From assembly GCA_031763025.1 (NCBI GenBank), contig JASSKH010000002.1, positions 16,227,968 to 16,291,967 on the forward strand: a stretch of 64,000 nucleotides of DNA. The letters run 5' to 3'. Below the pieces are notes generated by a model. The model searched no databases. It saw nothing but the letters and a program-made list of their open reading frames with translations, and was not told the origin of the DNA. The DNA comes from Macrocystis pyrifera (lineage: Eukaryota; Sar; Phaeophyceae; Laminariales; Laminariaceae). Positions 1-10,265 of the stretch are shown in pieces; within the stretch, counting starts at the first letter, position 1; every line of letters starts with the position of its first letter. Made by a program: the position numbers and the translations under genes.

Positions 1-764
1 ACCAGTTGCAGCACCCAGGCTGGCGGAGTGGTGCCGTTTAACATGCAGCGTCGAAGGCACGCTGCTGTTTCCAGGCGAACGGGGTCACCGGGGGGATACG
101 GGTTCGGTCCCGCCAGAACGTCCTCCGCCAGTCCGGAGGCTGAGGTGGTCTCCTCAACGGGCCGTGCTTGGTGACTGCCGGGGTCGCTAGACCCCTCGTC
201 GTCGAGGCTGGGGCTGGGCTCCTCGGCTGCCGGCTCCTCGGCTGCAGGCTCCGTTGCGGCAAGGTCCCCGTCGGCGGACGCTAGATCGTCGTAAAAATTG
301 GCGTCCGTGTCTTTTTTTGAGGCCGCTTCAGCCGCCAGGCGTGTCTTCGTCCGCTGCTTCTTTGATCTCCCTCCTGAGCGTGGCATTGTTCCAAAGCAAG
401 GTGGTCACCAATGTAATGTCGTCCCTTCGCCAGTCGTTCGTACCGAGGTCGTCGCGGAGATGTCGAAGCGTAGAAGTCGCGGAGAAGTCGCCGTGATGAG
501 GTCGCGGAGCGAGGGTCCCTTGTAGCCGTCGTTACGGCCGACGTAAGCCGAGCAAAGTTCTTCGTTGATATTTAGCAAGGAGATGCTAGAGCTAGTCTGA
601 CTCGGTGGGGGACCTTTTTGGTTACCCCAGAGTCTGCGGCGGATTACGTATCTTCCCGATAGCTTATCTCCCGAGGACGGGTCTACACCGTCAATGACGT
701 GAGACCGCTCGTGACCCGAGATTTGATATTGCTTGACCGGTGACGTGTCCTTCGCGCGTGCGTA
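1..764 (-). pseudogene. Broken protein-coding region of unknown function, running off the left edge
   Basis: On the minus strand one frame is open from 764 to 408, has a single TGA at 407-405, and is open again from 404 to the window edge, about 254 codons with one stop. Between about 527 and 331 a second frame reads more protein-like, with the stretch TLLWNNATLRREIKEAADED, before ending at a TGA at 330-328. The simplest reading is one gene carrying two compensating frameshifts, the first in a locally repetitive GTCGCGGAG tract near 448-512. The downstream part is acidic and low in complexity, with repeated AAEEP. No family is recognised; a retroelement gag-like protein or a decayed host gene are both possible. 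The frame has no upstream ATG near its start, so a 5' exon may be missing. It is GC-rich compared with the repeats that start at about 790. Confidence 0.4.
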
Positions 765-789
765 TTACGAGATCTACGATATCTCCGAC

Positions 790-2330
790 CCTGGCTTCCA
801 CACAAGTGTCTATCTTATAACCTACAGCAGTAGCTCCGGGGTGGTCGTAGAGCAAGCTCTTCTCTCTTTCCTCCCCAGCTCTGTTTCCAGAGAAAAAATC
901 CTTTTTGCTTACCTTCACTGAAATTCTCCAACGAGCTGGCCATATAATTTATTTACCGCACTGCCTGGCCAACACTGTTTTTTTTTTAACGTAGTATGTA
1001 TGTGGCAACAAGCATCATCACCCTTATTGCTAGTGCTACTAAAAAAATATCATTACTACGATGATGAACTATGGCGTCGAGCAAGCGGTCCTTTCTTTTA
1101 TGCCTGCGTGTCGTTGGGGGGGGGGGGGGGGAGACTAACCCTTTATTTACTGCAGTCACGCTTTGTGGACGAACCGCTCCAATTTCCGGGGTGGTGGTCT
1201 TGAGCAAAAGCTCTTCTCTTCCCTCCCAGTTCTGTTTCCAGGGCAAAGTCATTTTTGCGTACCATCCCTGAACTTCTCCAACGAGCTGGCCATATTTTCT
1301 TTATCGCACTGCCTGGCCAACACCGGAGTTTTTTTTTAACGTAGTATGTATGTGGCAACAAGCGTCATCAATCTTTCAGCTATTATTGCTCTTAGTAAAT
1401 AATATTATTTCTGTAACCTATTTTTTTTATTTGATTTTGATGTATCGGGGATACAATCCGATCAAAACACGAACTAAATTTTCACAAATTCCAAACTGTA
1501 TTTTGTATACTGAAAAAATGAATTTGGTCGCAAGCGTGTTCAGCTGCCTTTTGCCGTATGTATGCGGGCGTCACAAGACAGAAAGTTCGCCCACGTACAT
1601 ACACTTAGCACATGCAGCAGTAGGCTGATAGAAAAATGACTATTATTTTATAGAGTGTTTTTTCTCGGGTATTGTGTTTTTTTTTTGTTTCGTCTCCCTT
1701 TCGTTTCCCCGAGTTCAGCAAATTTACGCACCAGGTATGTATGTGTGTATACCCATGAAGAGTACTACATACAGCAGGAGTACATGGTATTCTTCCTCAC
1801 TGTTTCAACCCTGTCAAGTGTCTGTCTTATAACCTACAGCAGTAGCTCCGAGGTGGTCGTAGAGCAAGCTATTCTCTCTTCCCTCCCCAGCTCTGTTTCC
1901 AGGGGAAAATCATTTTTGCGTACCTTCACTGAAATTCTCCAACGAGCTGACCATATAATTTATTTATCGCACTGCCTGGCCAACACCGTTTTTTTTTTTA
2001 ACGTAGTATGTATGTGGCAACAAGCATCATCACTCTTATTGCTAGTGCTACTAAACAAATATCATTACTAAGATGATGAACTATGGTGTCGAGCAGGCGA
2101 TCCTTTCTTTTATGCCTGCGTGTCGTTTGGGGGGGGGGGGAGACTAACCGTTTATTTACTGCAGTCACGCTTTGTGGACGAACCGCTCCAATTTCCGGGT
2201 GGTCTTGAGCAAAAGCTCTTCTCTTCCCTCCCAGTTCTGTTTCCAGGGCAAAATCATTTTTGCGTACCATCCCTGAACTTCTCCAACGAGCTGGCCATTT
2301 TTTCTTTGGCGTAACGGGAATACCTTTTTC
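790..2330. repeat. Tandem duplication of about 1012 bp of the core repeat module
   Basis: The stretch beginning with TCTTATAACCTACAGCAG recurs with a spacing of about 1012 bp: the GTAGTATGTATGTGG landmark is at 991 and again at 2003. Each copy also holds a smaller internal duplication of the CTGTTTCCAGGG segment, and a GCAACAAGC segment repeats at 1352. A G-run of 16 lies at 1116-1131 and a shorter one at about 2129-2140. The same module returns at 13.6-13.9 kb and 14.9-15.1 kb. Small open frames here differ between copies and are not credible genes. Confidence 0.8.
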
Positions 2331-2753
2331 ATGTAAACCGATCACATACGCACGTTTTTGTCGTGAAGTTTGTGTTGTTTGTGAATGGACTTCTGAGCAG
2401 CAGTGAGATGACTATTAATATTTTTACTTTTAATATATTTATCAAACAACCACCGACTTCGTACTTTTGAGCAGCAGTGAGAGTAAATAAATAATATACA
2501 GCAGTACAATACGTTGCTAAAAGCACTACGTAGGCCGAGAATAAAATAACTATCAATTCAATAGACTACTACTGAATGAAGTACAACAACCCTTTCAAGC
2601 CTTTGCTTATAACCTAGATTCGGAGTAGTCGTAGGACAAGCTCTTCTCCTCCCTGGCCACTATCGATTTCGCTGAGATCGTATTGTCACAATGAATGACG
2701 TTCTTTTCATGTCCTGCGACATCGCCAAACGGCTATTATTATTAATATTAATA
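2248..2753. repeat. Left part of cassette copy B1
   Basis: This is the start of the large repeated cassette. It carries the GGCGTAACGGGAATACC segment, AT-rich CAGCAGTGAGAG blocks, and a CCTGCGACATCGCC tract just before the MITE. It aligns by eye with 10266-10748, 15040-15547, 24055-24543, 30317-30806 and 40493-41083. The cassette resumes at 6153 after a LINE insertion. Confidence 0.75.
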
Positions 2754-2858
2754 TTACGGGGGGCCATAGTAAATAGGACCAAATATTGATATTAAAAAAG
2801 TGTCGTAAAGTATTTTTTTTGTGTATACCTAGGTCCTACTTGCTATGGACCCCCATAC
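2754..2858. mobile_element. MITE of about 105 bp, TTACGGGGG family, cassette copy B1
   Basis: The left end is TTACGGGGGGCCATAGTAAA and the right end reads as its inverse, with a degenerate last few bases. The interior matches the other family members. The LINE starts directly at its right end. A non-autonomous DNA element without coding capacity. Confidence 0.75.
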
Positions 2859-5476
2859 CTAGAGTACATAATGTTACAGTCGTCCCACAGCCCCCACCAC
2901 CTGCTAAGGCTGATTCAGACCATAACATCGTGTACATCAAGGTCCGGCTTAGTGGTCACTTTTCGTCTAACCGAAGATTGCTGAAACCCCCAGAACGCCG
3001 AGAATTCGACAGGCAGCTTTTCTTATCCGATGGAGAGCGTCGACACCGAATAGTCGAGAGGGTCGTTTCCACTCTTAACCAACCTGCCCAGCCTCGTAAC
3101 ACGTCTGGCATGGTTGAGTGTTTCACCACAACTGTCATGAATGCTGTTGAGAAAGAGGTGCCACGTCCACCACGTCGCCACCACCGAAACGGTTGGTGTG
3201 AGACCCCCGAAACGTTGGCCGCTTTCGAAGTAGCATGGATAGCGAGGGAGGATGCGAGACAGATCTTGCGTGTCTACTCCCGAGATAGTACAGCGTGGAA
3301 GAAGTTGAGATCCGCCTGTGCGAATCTGCAGGAAGTGATCGCAGCAGGAGTCAATGCGTATTTTGAAGAGTACCTCGCTGAAACCGAGAAATTCCTCGCG
3401 AGTTCCGATCAACGAGGGTTCTACAAGCACCTGAAGAGTATGGTAGGGTTGCAAGGTACGAAAGCGAGGAGTGAACAGTTTATCATGGACGAGGATGGCA
3501 CGCTGTTGCGGGACCAAGAGCGAATTCGTGAAAGATGGGCGGGGCACTACCACAAACTATTGAACACGAAATCGCTGAAACTTGACCCCACGATCATCGA
3601 CCTAGTGCCACCACGACCGCTGAAACTATCCCTTGGAAATGAACCATCCATTGACGAGATGATGGAAGCAGTGAAGGTTATGTCAAACTGGAAAGCCGTT
3701 GGACCAGATGGTCTCTCGGTCGAAGTACTGAAACTTGACCACCCCGCTTTCGTGCAGTATTTTCACAGTATCCTTGTTAACGTTTGGGTAACGGGAGAAG
3801 TCCCCCAGCAATGGAAAGATGCGATCATAAAAACCCTTCACAAAAAGAAGGATAGAACTGACTGCAACAACTACAGAGGGATTTCGCTTGTTGCTCACGC
3901 AGGCAAGGTGTTGCTGAAAATCGTTGCGTCCCGTCTAAGCAGCTACTGCGAGACCGAGCATATACTCCCTGAAGAACAGTGCGGCTTCCGCCCCGCACGG
4001 TCAACAGTCGATATGCTGTTTGTCGTGCGCCGGCTGCAGGAGCTCGGACGGCAGAAGAAAATCCCCCTGTACATGTGCTTCATCGACCTGCAGAAAGCGT
4101 ACGACTCTGTCGACCGAGAACTGTTGTGGGAGGTACTCACACGCCTTGGTGTACCAACCAAGATGCTCACAATCATTCGCAATTTTCACGAAGGCATGCG
4201 GGCTCGCGTGCGTGCGGATGACGGTGAACACTCGGACTGGTTCAATGTAACCCAGGGACTGCGGCAAGGCTGCGTACTATCGCCGTTACTGTTCAACGTG
4301 TTCTTCGCCGCTGCGATACACATCGTGATGGTACGCCTCAGCAAAGACGAATGCATCGTGAGGGATTTGGTTCATCTCGAAGAGGACAGGGTTGTCGGAA
4401 AAGAGGAACCGTTGGCATGCGTGCAAAGGGCTGTGTGGGGCATGTTGTATGCAGACGGCGCGGGAATAGTCTCGAAGTCGGCGGAAGGCCTTGCAAGAAT
4501 GATGACAGTCATCGTGACTGTCTTCGAAGCGGTAGGTCTCACGGTATCCAAGAAGAAGACAGAGACGATGCTCCTACGAACACCGGACCAGACGTATACC
4601 ACCTCACCGCTCGCGATCGAAGCTGCAGGCCAAAAGTATAAACAGACGACCCAGTTTTTATACCTAGGAGGCATTATCCACGAGAACGCTGACCCCTCCT
4701 TCGAAATCGAGCGACGAATCCGTCTGATGCGGGCATGCCTCAAACGGTATGGTCCGGAACTGTACGATAGGACGAACGCACCGCTTAGTCTGAAAGTCCG
4801 GATGCTGAAGGCCGAGGTGATTGAGACCTTGCTGTACGGTTGCGTGACGTGGACCCTCAATGCGGACCACTTCGCCAAGCTTCGATCAGCCCACCACGAA
4901 GTCCTTCTGCGAGTCATTGGCTTCCAGCGCCGACTACGCACCGACCACACCACCCTCTCGTATGCGAAGGCGCTCAGGATAACACGATGCGAAAGTATCG
5001 AAACGACCGTCCGTAAACGGCGACTCTTCTTTGCGGGCGCTCTGGTGCGGCAACACGAGGGGCGATTGCCCAGTCGGTTGATGTTCGGGACGATCGCTGG
5101 TGGGGGGAGCCCGAAACCAGGCGGGCAGCCCAAGACTTGGCCTAGGGCCATTGCTGAGGACCTTAGAGTGTTCAAAGCCACCGGGAGATCAACGGAAGAC
5201 TCCCCCTTAGTCTTTGGAGTTGGGACCGCACTATGGCCCACTGCAGCAAAACAGACGGGAAAGTGGTACCGGGGAATCCTCGAAGCAGCTGAACAGTTCA
5301 TGGGCAGGTGGCACGAGGCTGAGGCAAAGCTGAGTAGACAGCGCCGTGCATCCGCTGCGGGTAGTGTGTTAGAGGGAATGGGGGGAGGGGTAACAGCAGG
5401 AGGGGTAGAAGGAACACCGTACAAGTGTATGGGGGCAGGGGGGGGAACAGGAGGAGTAGAAGGGAAACCGCGGTAG
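2786..5476 (+). pseudogene. LINE endonuclease remnant and reverse transcriptase, catalytic YADD changed to YADG
   Basis: The open frame has 896 codons, but the first 24 or so lie in the MITE and the true LINE sequence begins at about residue 25. Residues 44-46 are SDH, the C-terminal motif of APE-like endonucleases; the rest of that domain is missing. The reverse transcriptase spans about 290-590: NWKAVGPDG, then motif [13 protein letters not shown] with Asp434, [15 protein letters not shown], and motif [10 protein letters not shown]. The normal YADD is YADG here, because codon 558 (4457-4459) is GGC, so the second catalytic aspartate is lost. The C-terminal part (about 640-870) matches the region that follows the polymerase in jockey/RTE-type proteins. 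This copy would not be expected to reverse-transcribe. No stop or frameshift is seen, so the loss may be recent. The ATG at 2786 is an accident of insertion. Confidence 0.88.
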
Positions 5477-6146
5477 AAGAGAGTAGCAGACAGACCGCAG
5501 ATAGGATAGCAAGGTACCAGGCCGACTAATAGGTTGGACTTTTCTTTGTTACTCGTACCGCCAACTGCTGCGGCCGTTTGGTATGTATTGGCTTGGTGCT
5601 TTGATTTTTTTTCCATGAATTAACTTTTTCCTATAGTTTCCCCTTCTGATCCTTATGAAAGAAGTACTACATAGTGGGTGGGTGACGAGCGCATCTTGGC
5701 CCACTCATTATTTCTCTTTTTACTTAGTTAAGTGTTCACCGGGATGCATATTATACCTCCCTTTTTCCTTCTCGTTTTTCTTCCCCCTTGCACGTCCCTT
5801 TTGGCTCATGGTCGGGGTAAGTATGTGTGTGAGCTTTGGCTTCCCATTTTAGTTATTTATTTGGGATTCTTCTCCTTTTCTTTTTCTTTTTCGGTTTGGT
5901 TTCTTCGTTGCTTCTCTTTCTTTATGGTGTATTTTGGTTGCTGGCGTATGTATGTTGTGTCGGCCGCACCTAGTGCGAAGGCATGGTATTGCGTAGGCTA
6001 TTAATGCATTACGGGTGTGTTATCTCTGTGTCGTAGTCTGTGACCACAGAGCTCGTATCTTTCTAGGGTGAAGAATCAGCACTGACACTGGGCTTGCTGG
6101 ATGTCGACGAGTAGAAGAAAGGTTTAATGCGAAGAACACACACACA
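2860..6146 (+). mobile_element. 5'-truncated non-LTR retrotransposon (LINE), about 3.3 kb
   Basis: The element interrupts cassette B1, because sequence continuous in other copies (CCCCCGTATAGAACATATTT) is split here between 2857 and 6153. A 6-bp CATACC flanks it at 2854-2859 and 6147-6152, a plausible target duplication. It encodes the last part of an APE-type endonuclease followed by a reverse transcriptase, so the 5' end is lost as is usual for LINEs. The 3' region after the stop is pyrimidine-rich (5740-5940) and ends in an (AC)n run at 6134-6148 in place of poly(A). The microsatellite tail recalls RTE-like LINEs, but the clade is not determined. Confidence 0.8.
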
Positions 6147-6152
6147 CATACC

Positions 6153-7790
6153 AAATAGAAAATATTTTCACCGAAGTAGACTGTATCTACCGGATAGAAT
6201 GCAAGGTGAAACAATATTTTTGTTTACTTCGGAGAGAGATTATTTTTTGTATCCCCTCCCTGCACTCTGTACTTAACTTCTCAGCTTTTTACCATTCCCC
6301 CCCCCCCCCCGATATTTCGCACACAACCCATTATTTATATTCTCCCTAAGTTTTTTGCTCCCTTTTTCTTCCCTTCTGGGAGGCGTCGTATATAACCTAG
6401 ATCCGGGGTCGGTCATAGAGCAGGTTCTCCACCCGCCTCCCCGCTGTTTGTTGTGAATTGTGAAAAAGAACACACTGCATGGTATACACTTTTAATATTA
6501 AGACTACATACTGCAGTACAGCAGCAGATAGATACACTGACAGTCTGGCCGGTCTGTTGTTCCTTTGATGATGTCCTGCGTGTTATGTTCAGGGGGAAAT
6601 TAACTCTTTTAGTAATACTACTACTGCAGTCGTCCCATTTGGAGACAAACCACATGAAATTAGAGTGAGTGGTTTATCCCCAAAACTAAAGAACTTTGTG
6701 TGTTTTGTTGCGTATTTTCCTGATTGGGTTTGTTGATGCTTTGTCTCAAATTCGTCACATTTGTTTGACGGGTGGGTAAGGGTTGCTTCGTCCGATGCTC
6801 AAATATTCATCACATTGGATGACACGATTGACTGTTGTTAGCTGCCCGCCTGCGCCCGCTTATTTTTTCTGGAGCTTTCATTGTCGGTGTTTCTGTCCGA
6901 CGAAAATACTGTGTTTTGAATCAGGGTTTCTCTTTCTGGCGTTGTTGCTGAAGAGCGCTGTTTGTTGGGTTTTAGGGGACATTGGGAATCCACAGTTTTT
7001 CTGTTTACTTTCGCTTTATAGCCTGAGTGCGTAGCTGCTTTCCCCATTACCTGTCGTGCCGCAAAGCGTAGATGAGTCTGCTTTACCTGCCGTGGGTTGT
7101 ATGTGACGAGAAAACAGCATACACTCCCTCGAACGGTATATCTTGGCTTTGGCTTCCTTCGATTCATTGCAGGGGGACGTAAATTCTCGGATAGCGTAGG
7201 TAATTTCTCCCGTATCCGTCGTGGGCTGTGCGGGACAAGATACTTTTCTCACCAACGGTATATTATGCATTATCATCGTGGCATTGGCTTTTTTCATTCG
7301 TATCGGGCGAGGGTTCTCTGTTGCCGATCGTGCATCGTACGAGTCTCTCGCTTTGGTACATACATACACTGTCGTGTTTAGTTGGGGCGGAGATTTTGTC
7401 ATGACCCGAGGGTGGTGTGCGGCAGAGTTTACGGAAGTAAATTGTTTTGTTTCAAATGCTAATATTATTGTCATTGCCTGCGGGAACATCCAATGCGTCA
7501 GGGACCATGACCACCCCCTCGAACGGTTGGCTGGCTTTCTTCGATTCGTCGCAGGGGAAAGAAAGTAGATGGATTCTCGGGTAGAGTAGATTAGTTCTCC
7601 ATTATACCTGTCGTGGGCCGTACGGGACAAGAGAATGTATGGGTGGGTGTGGGTGGGTCGGTGGGGGTGCTTTCGTGTCTGCGAGTTCGTGTGCCTGCTG
7701 TCGCCGTGATGTGCGGGACATCGCGGTGGTGTCCGAGACGGATATGTTTTGCAACAACGAGCGTCATCACTCTTATTACTAGTGCTATTA
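6153..7790. repeat. Right part of cassette copy B1
   Basis: After the LINE the cassette resumes: a 14-base C-run at 6297-6310, the GGCGTCGTATATAACC tract at about 6383, a TACTGCAGTCGTCCC half-hairpin, GATGCTCAAATATTCATCAC, GCTGAAGAGCGCTGTTTG, and CATCCAATGCGTCAGGGACC. The GC-rich block found in copies B2, B3, B5 and B6 is almost entirely missing; only its last segment is present at about 7670-7750. Small frames on both strands (for example 7016-7630 minus) are not conserved between cassette copies. Confidence 0.75.
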
Positions 7791-10265
7791 AAATATATTA
7801 TTATTACTGTTCATAGTTGCCGACCACTGCCGTAGTAGTCTTCATGGGTATACACACATACCCGGTACGTACATTTGCCGAACTCGGGGAGACTAAAATC
7901 AAGAAAACAGAATACCTGAGAAACCCACAACACACTCTACAGCACAATAGGTGTTTTGCTATAAGCCTACTGCTTTTCGCAACGCACTGCTGCTGTAATT
8001 TGAATAACTCTCCTCACTGCTGCTATTAATAAGAAGCATTGGATCGTACGCACTCGGCATACAGCAGGAGTACATGGTCTTCTTCCTCACTGTTTCAACC
8101 CTTTCGAGTCTCTGTCTTATGACTTAGATCCGAGATGGTCCTAGAGCAAGCTCTTCGACTCCCTCCGCACTACTATGTTGTCGAGCATGCGGTCCTTTCT
8201 TTGATGCCTGCGTGTTGTTATGGGGGGGGGAGATTAACCCTTTAAGTACTGCAGTCTCGCTTTGTGGACGAACCGCTCCAATTATTCCATGCGGTAGTAC
8301 TGCAGTCTCATTTTGGGGTAAACCACATGAAAATTGAGTGCTTTGTCCTCGAAACGGGACTGCAGCACGAAGGGGTTGATGTCTCGATCCGAGGGACCAG
8401 AAAATGAAAACAAAACAAAAAAACAGATTTATCGTCACGTTGTTTGATCAGGTACGCATCAATCTATGCGGTGCATAACAGGGATACCTTTTTTTTTCGT
8501 GAGCCGATGACATACGCGCGCTTTGTCGTGAAGTTCGTGTGATATTGGACTCTGAGCAGCAGTGAGAGTTGTTCAAATTTACAGCAGAGAACGCAGCAAA
8601 ACAAAATAGCTTTATTTTGTCAAGAAAAAGTTTATAGTCATCACTTATGTTCATTGGGCATTCTGGTACGGGTGGAGGAGCGCAGCGAGAAGTTCGGAGA
8701 GATTGCTTTGATTTTGATGTATCGGGAATACAATCCGATCAAAACACGAAATCAGGCAACTAAATTATCACAAATTCCAAACGTTGTTTTGTATACTGGA
8801 AAAATGAATTTGGTCGCAAGCGTGTTCAGCTGCCTTGCCGATAATATCTGGGCGTCACAGGATAGAAAGCTCGCCTACGTACATACGTAGTACATGCAGC
8901 AGCAGTGAGAGTTATTCAAATGACAACAACAGTAGGTTGATAGGAAAATAACTACTAGGTAGTATTTTAGTAGAGTGTGTTGTGTGTTTCTCGGGTGTTG
9001 CGTTCTCTTGATTTCGTCTCCCTTTCGTCTCCCCGAGTTCAGCAAATGTACGCACTGTAACGGGTATGTGTTCATACTCATGAAGAGTACTACATACAGT
9101 GTCAGGAGTACACGGTCTTCTTCCTCACTGTTTCAGGCTTTTTAAGTCTCCGTCTTATTATCTAGATTCGGGGTGGTTTCGCCCCCCTCCCCACACTGCT
9201 ATGTTGTCGAGCATGCGGTCCTTTCTTTGATGCCTGCGTGTTGTTTTTTTGGGGGGAGATTATCCCTTTAAGTACTGGAGTCCCGCTAGTGGACAAACCA
9301 CTGCAATTCCATGCGGTACTGCAGTCCCGTTTTGGGGGAAAACATGAAATTAGACAGTACAGTGCTTTGTCCTTGAAATGGGACTGCGGTACAAAGGGGT
9401 TGATGGCTTGATCCAAGGGACCAGATAATGAAACCAAAACGAACAAAAAAACATACCAGGTATTTATCGCCACGTTGTTTGAACAGGTACGCATCAATTT
9501 ATGCGATGGCATAACGGGGATACCTTTTGTTTTGTAAACCGATCACATACGCACGCTTTGGTCGTGAAGTTCGTGTGATATGTAACTACGAGCAGCACTG
9601 AGATGACTATTAACATTATCACTCTGAAATATGAAAAAAAAAAAAACTATACCGAGTACGTAGGACTAAATACTTCTGAGAAGCAGTGAAAAAAAAACTA
9701 TACCGAGTACGTAGGACTAAATACTTCTGAGCAGCAGTGAGAGTTATTAAAATTACGGCAGTACGTCGCAAAAAGCAATAGGCTAATAATAAAACAACTA
9801 TGATTTTAATAGTGTATAGAGTGTATTATGTGTTTCTCGGGTATTTTGTGTTCTTGATTCCGTCTCCCCGAATTCAGCAATTTTACGTACCAGGTATGTA
9901 TGTTTACCCATGAAGAGTACTGCATACAGCAGTATAGTAAGTGTTAATAATAGATAGTCTTCCTCACTACTGTTTCAGCCCTTTCAAGCCTCTGTCTTAT
10001 AAACCTAGATCCAGGGTGGTCGTACAGGAAGCTCTTCTCCTCCCTCCCCACAATATTGTCAAGCATGCCATGTGCTGTGTGGTAATTTCTGCTGCAGCAA
10101 CTAAGAAGGTACATCGACTGGTGTGTTCTTTTGAGGGCTTGATCCAAGGGACCAATCCGAAGATCTGTTTTTCAGGAGTTGTGGATCAGGGGCGTATCAA
10201 TTCTTCATTTTGAACGAATGTGATTTCTTCCAGATGATGCAGTGTTGTGTTCGTTGTTTTGATTC
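7790..10265. repeat. Array of degenerate core modules
   Basis: At least four imperfect copies of the core module follow one another. Each has a CAGCAGTGAGAG block, TTTCTCGGGT..CGTCTCCCCGA, a TACCCATGAAGAGTACTAC tract, and CTAGATCCGGGGTGG. Some then have a G-run and hairpin (8234-8378; a rearranged one at 9255-9410). A 58-bp tandem duplication with ACTATACCGAGTACGTAGG lies at about 9638-9742. No gene is seen. Confidence 0.7.
8234..8378. repeat. Long hairpin following the G-run (TACTGCAGTCCC family)
   Basis: The left arm starts TTAACCCTTTAAGTACTGCAG and the right arm ends CTGCAGCACGAAGGGGTT. The inner parts (AACCGCTCCAATT and AATTGAGTGCTTTGT) are partly diverged complements. The loop holds a second copy of TAGTACTGCAGTC. 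The hairpin sits at the same place in other core modules, after the poly-G run. Confidence 0.65.

Noticed and set aside
4372..5616. Minus-strand open frame of 414 codons
   Set aside because: It is antisense to the LINE reverse transcriptase, whose motifs are unambiguous on the plus strand; the antisense translation is Ser/Arg/Pro-rich without any domain.
6453..7034. Short frames repeated in cassettes B1 and B3 (for example 6453 and 15907)
   Set aside because: The similarity is that of the DNA repeat; stops and frameshifts differ between copies.
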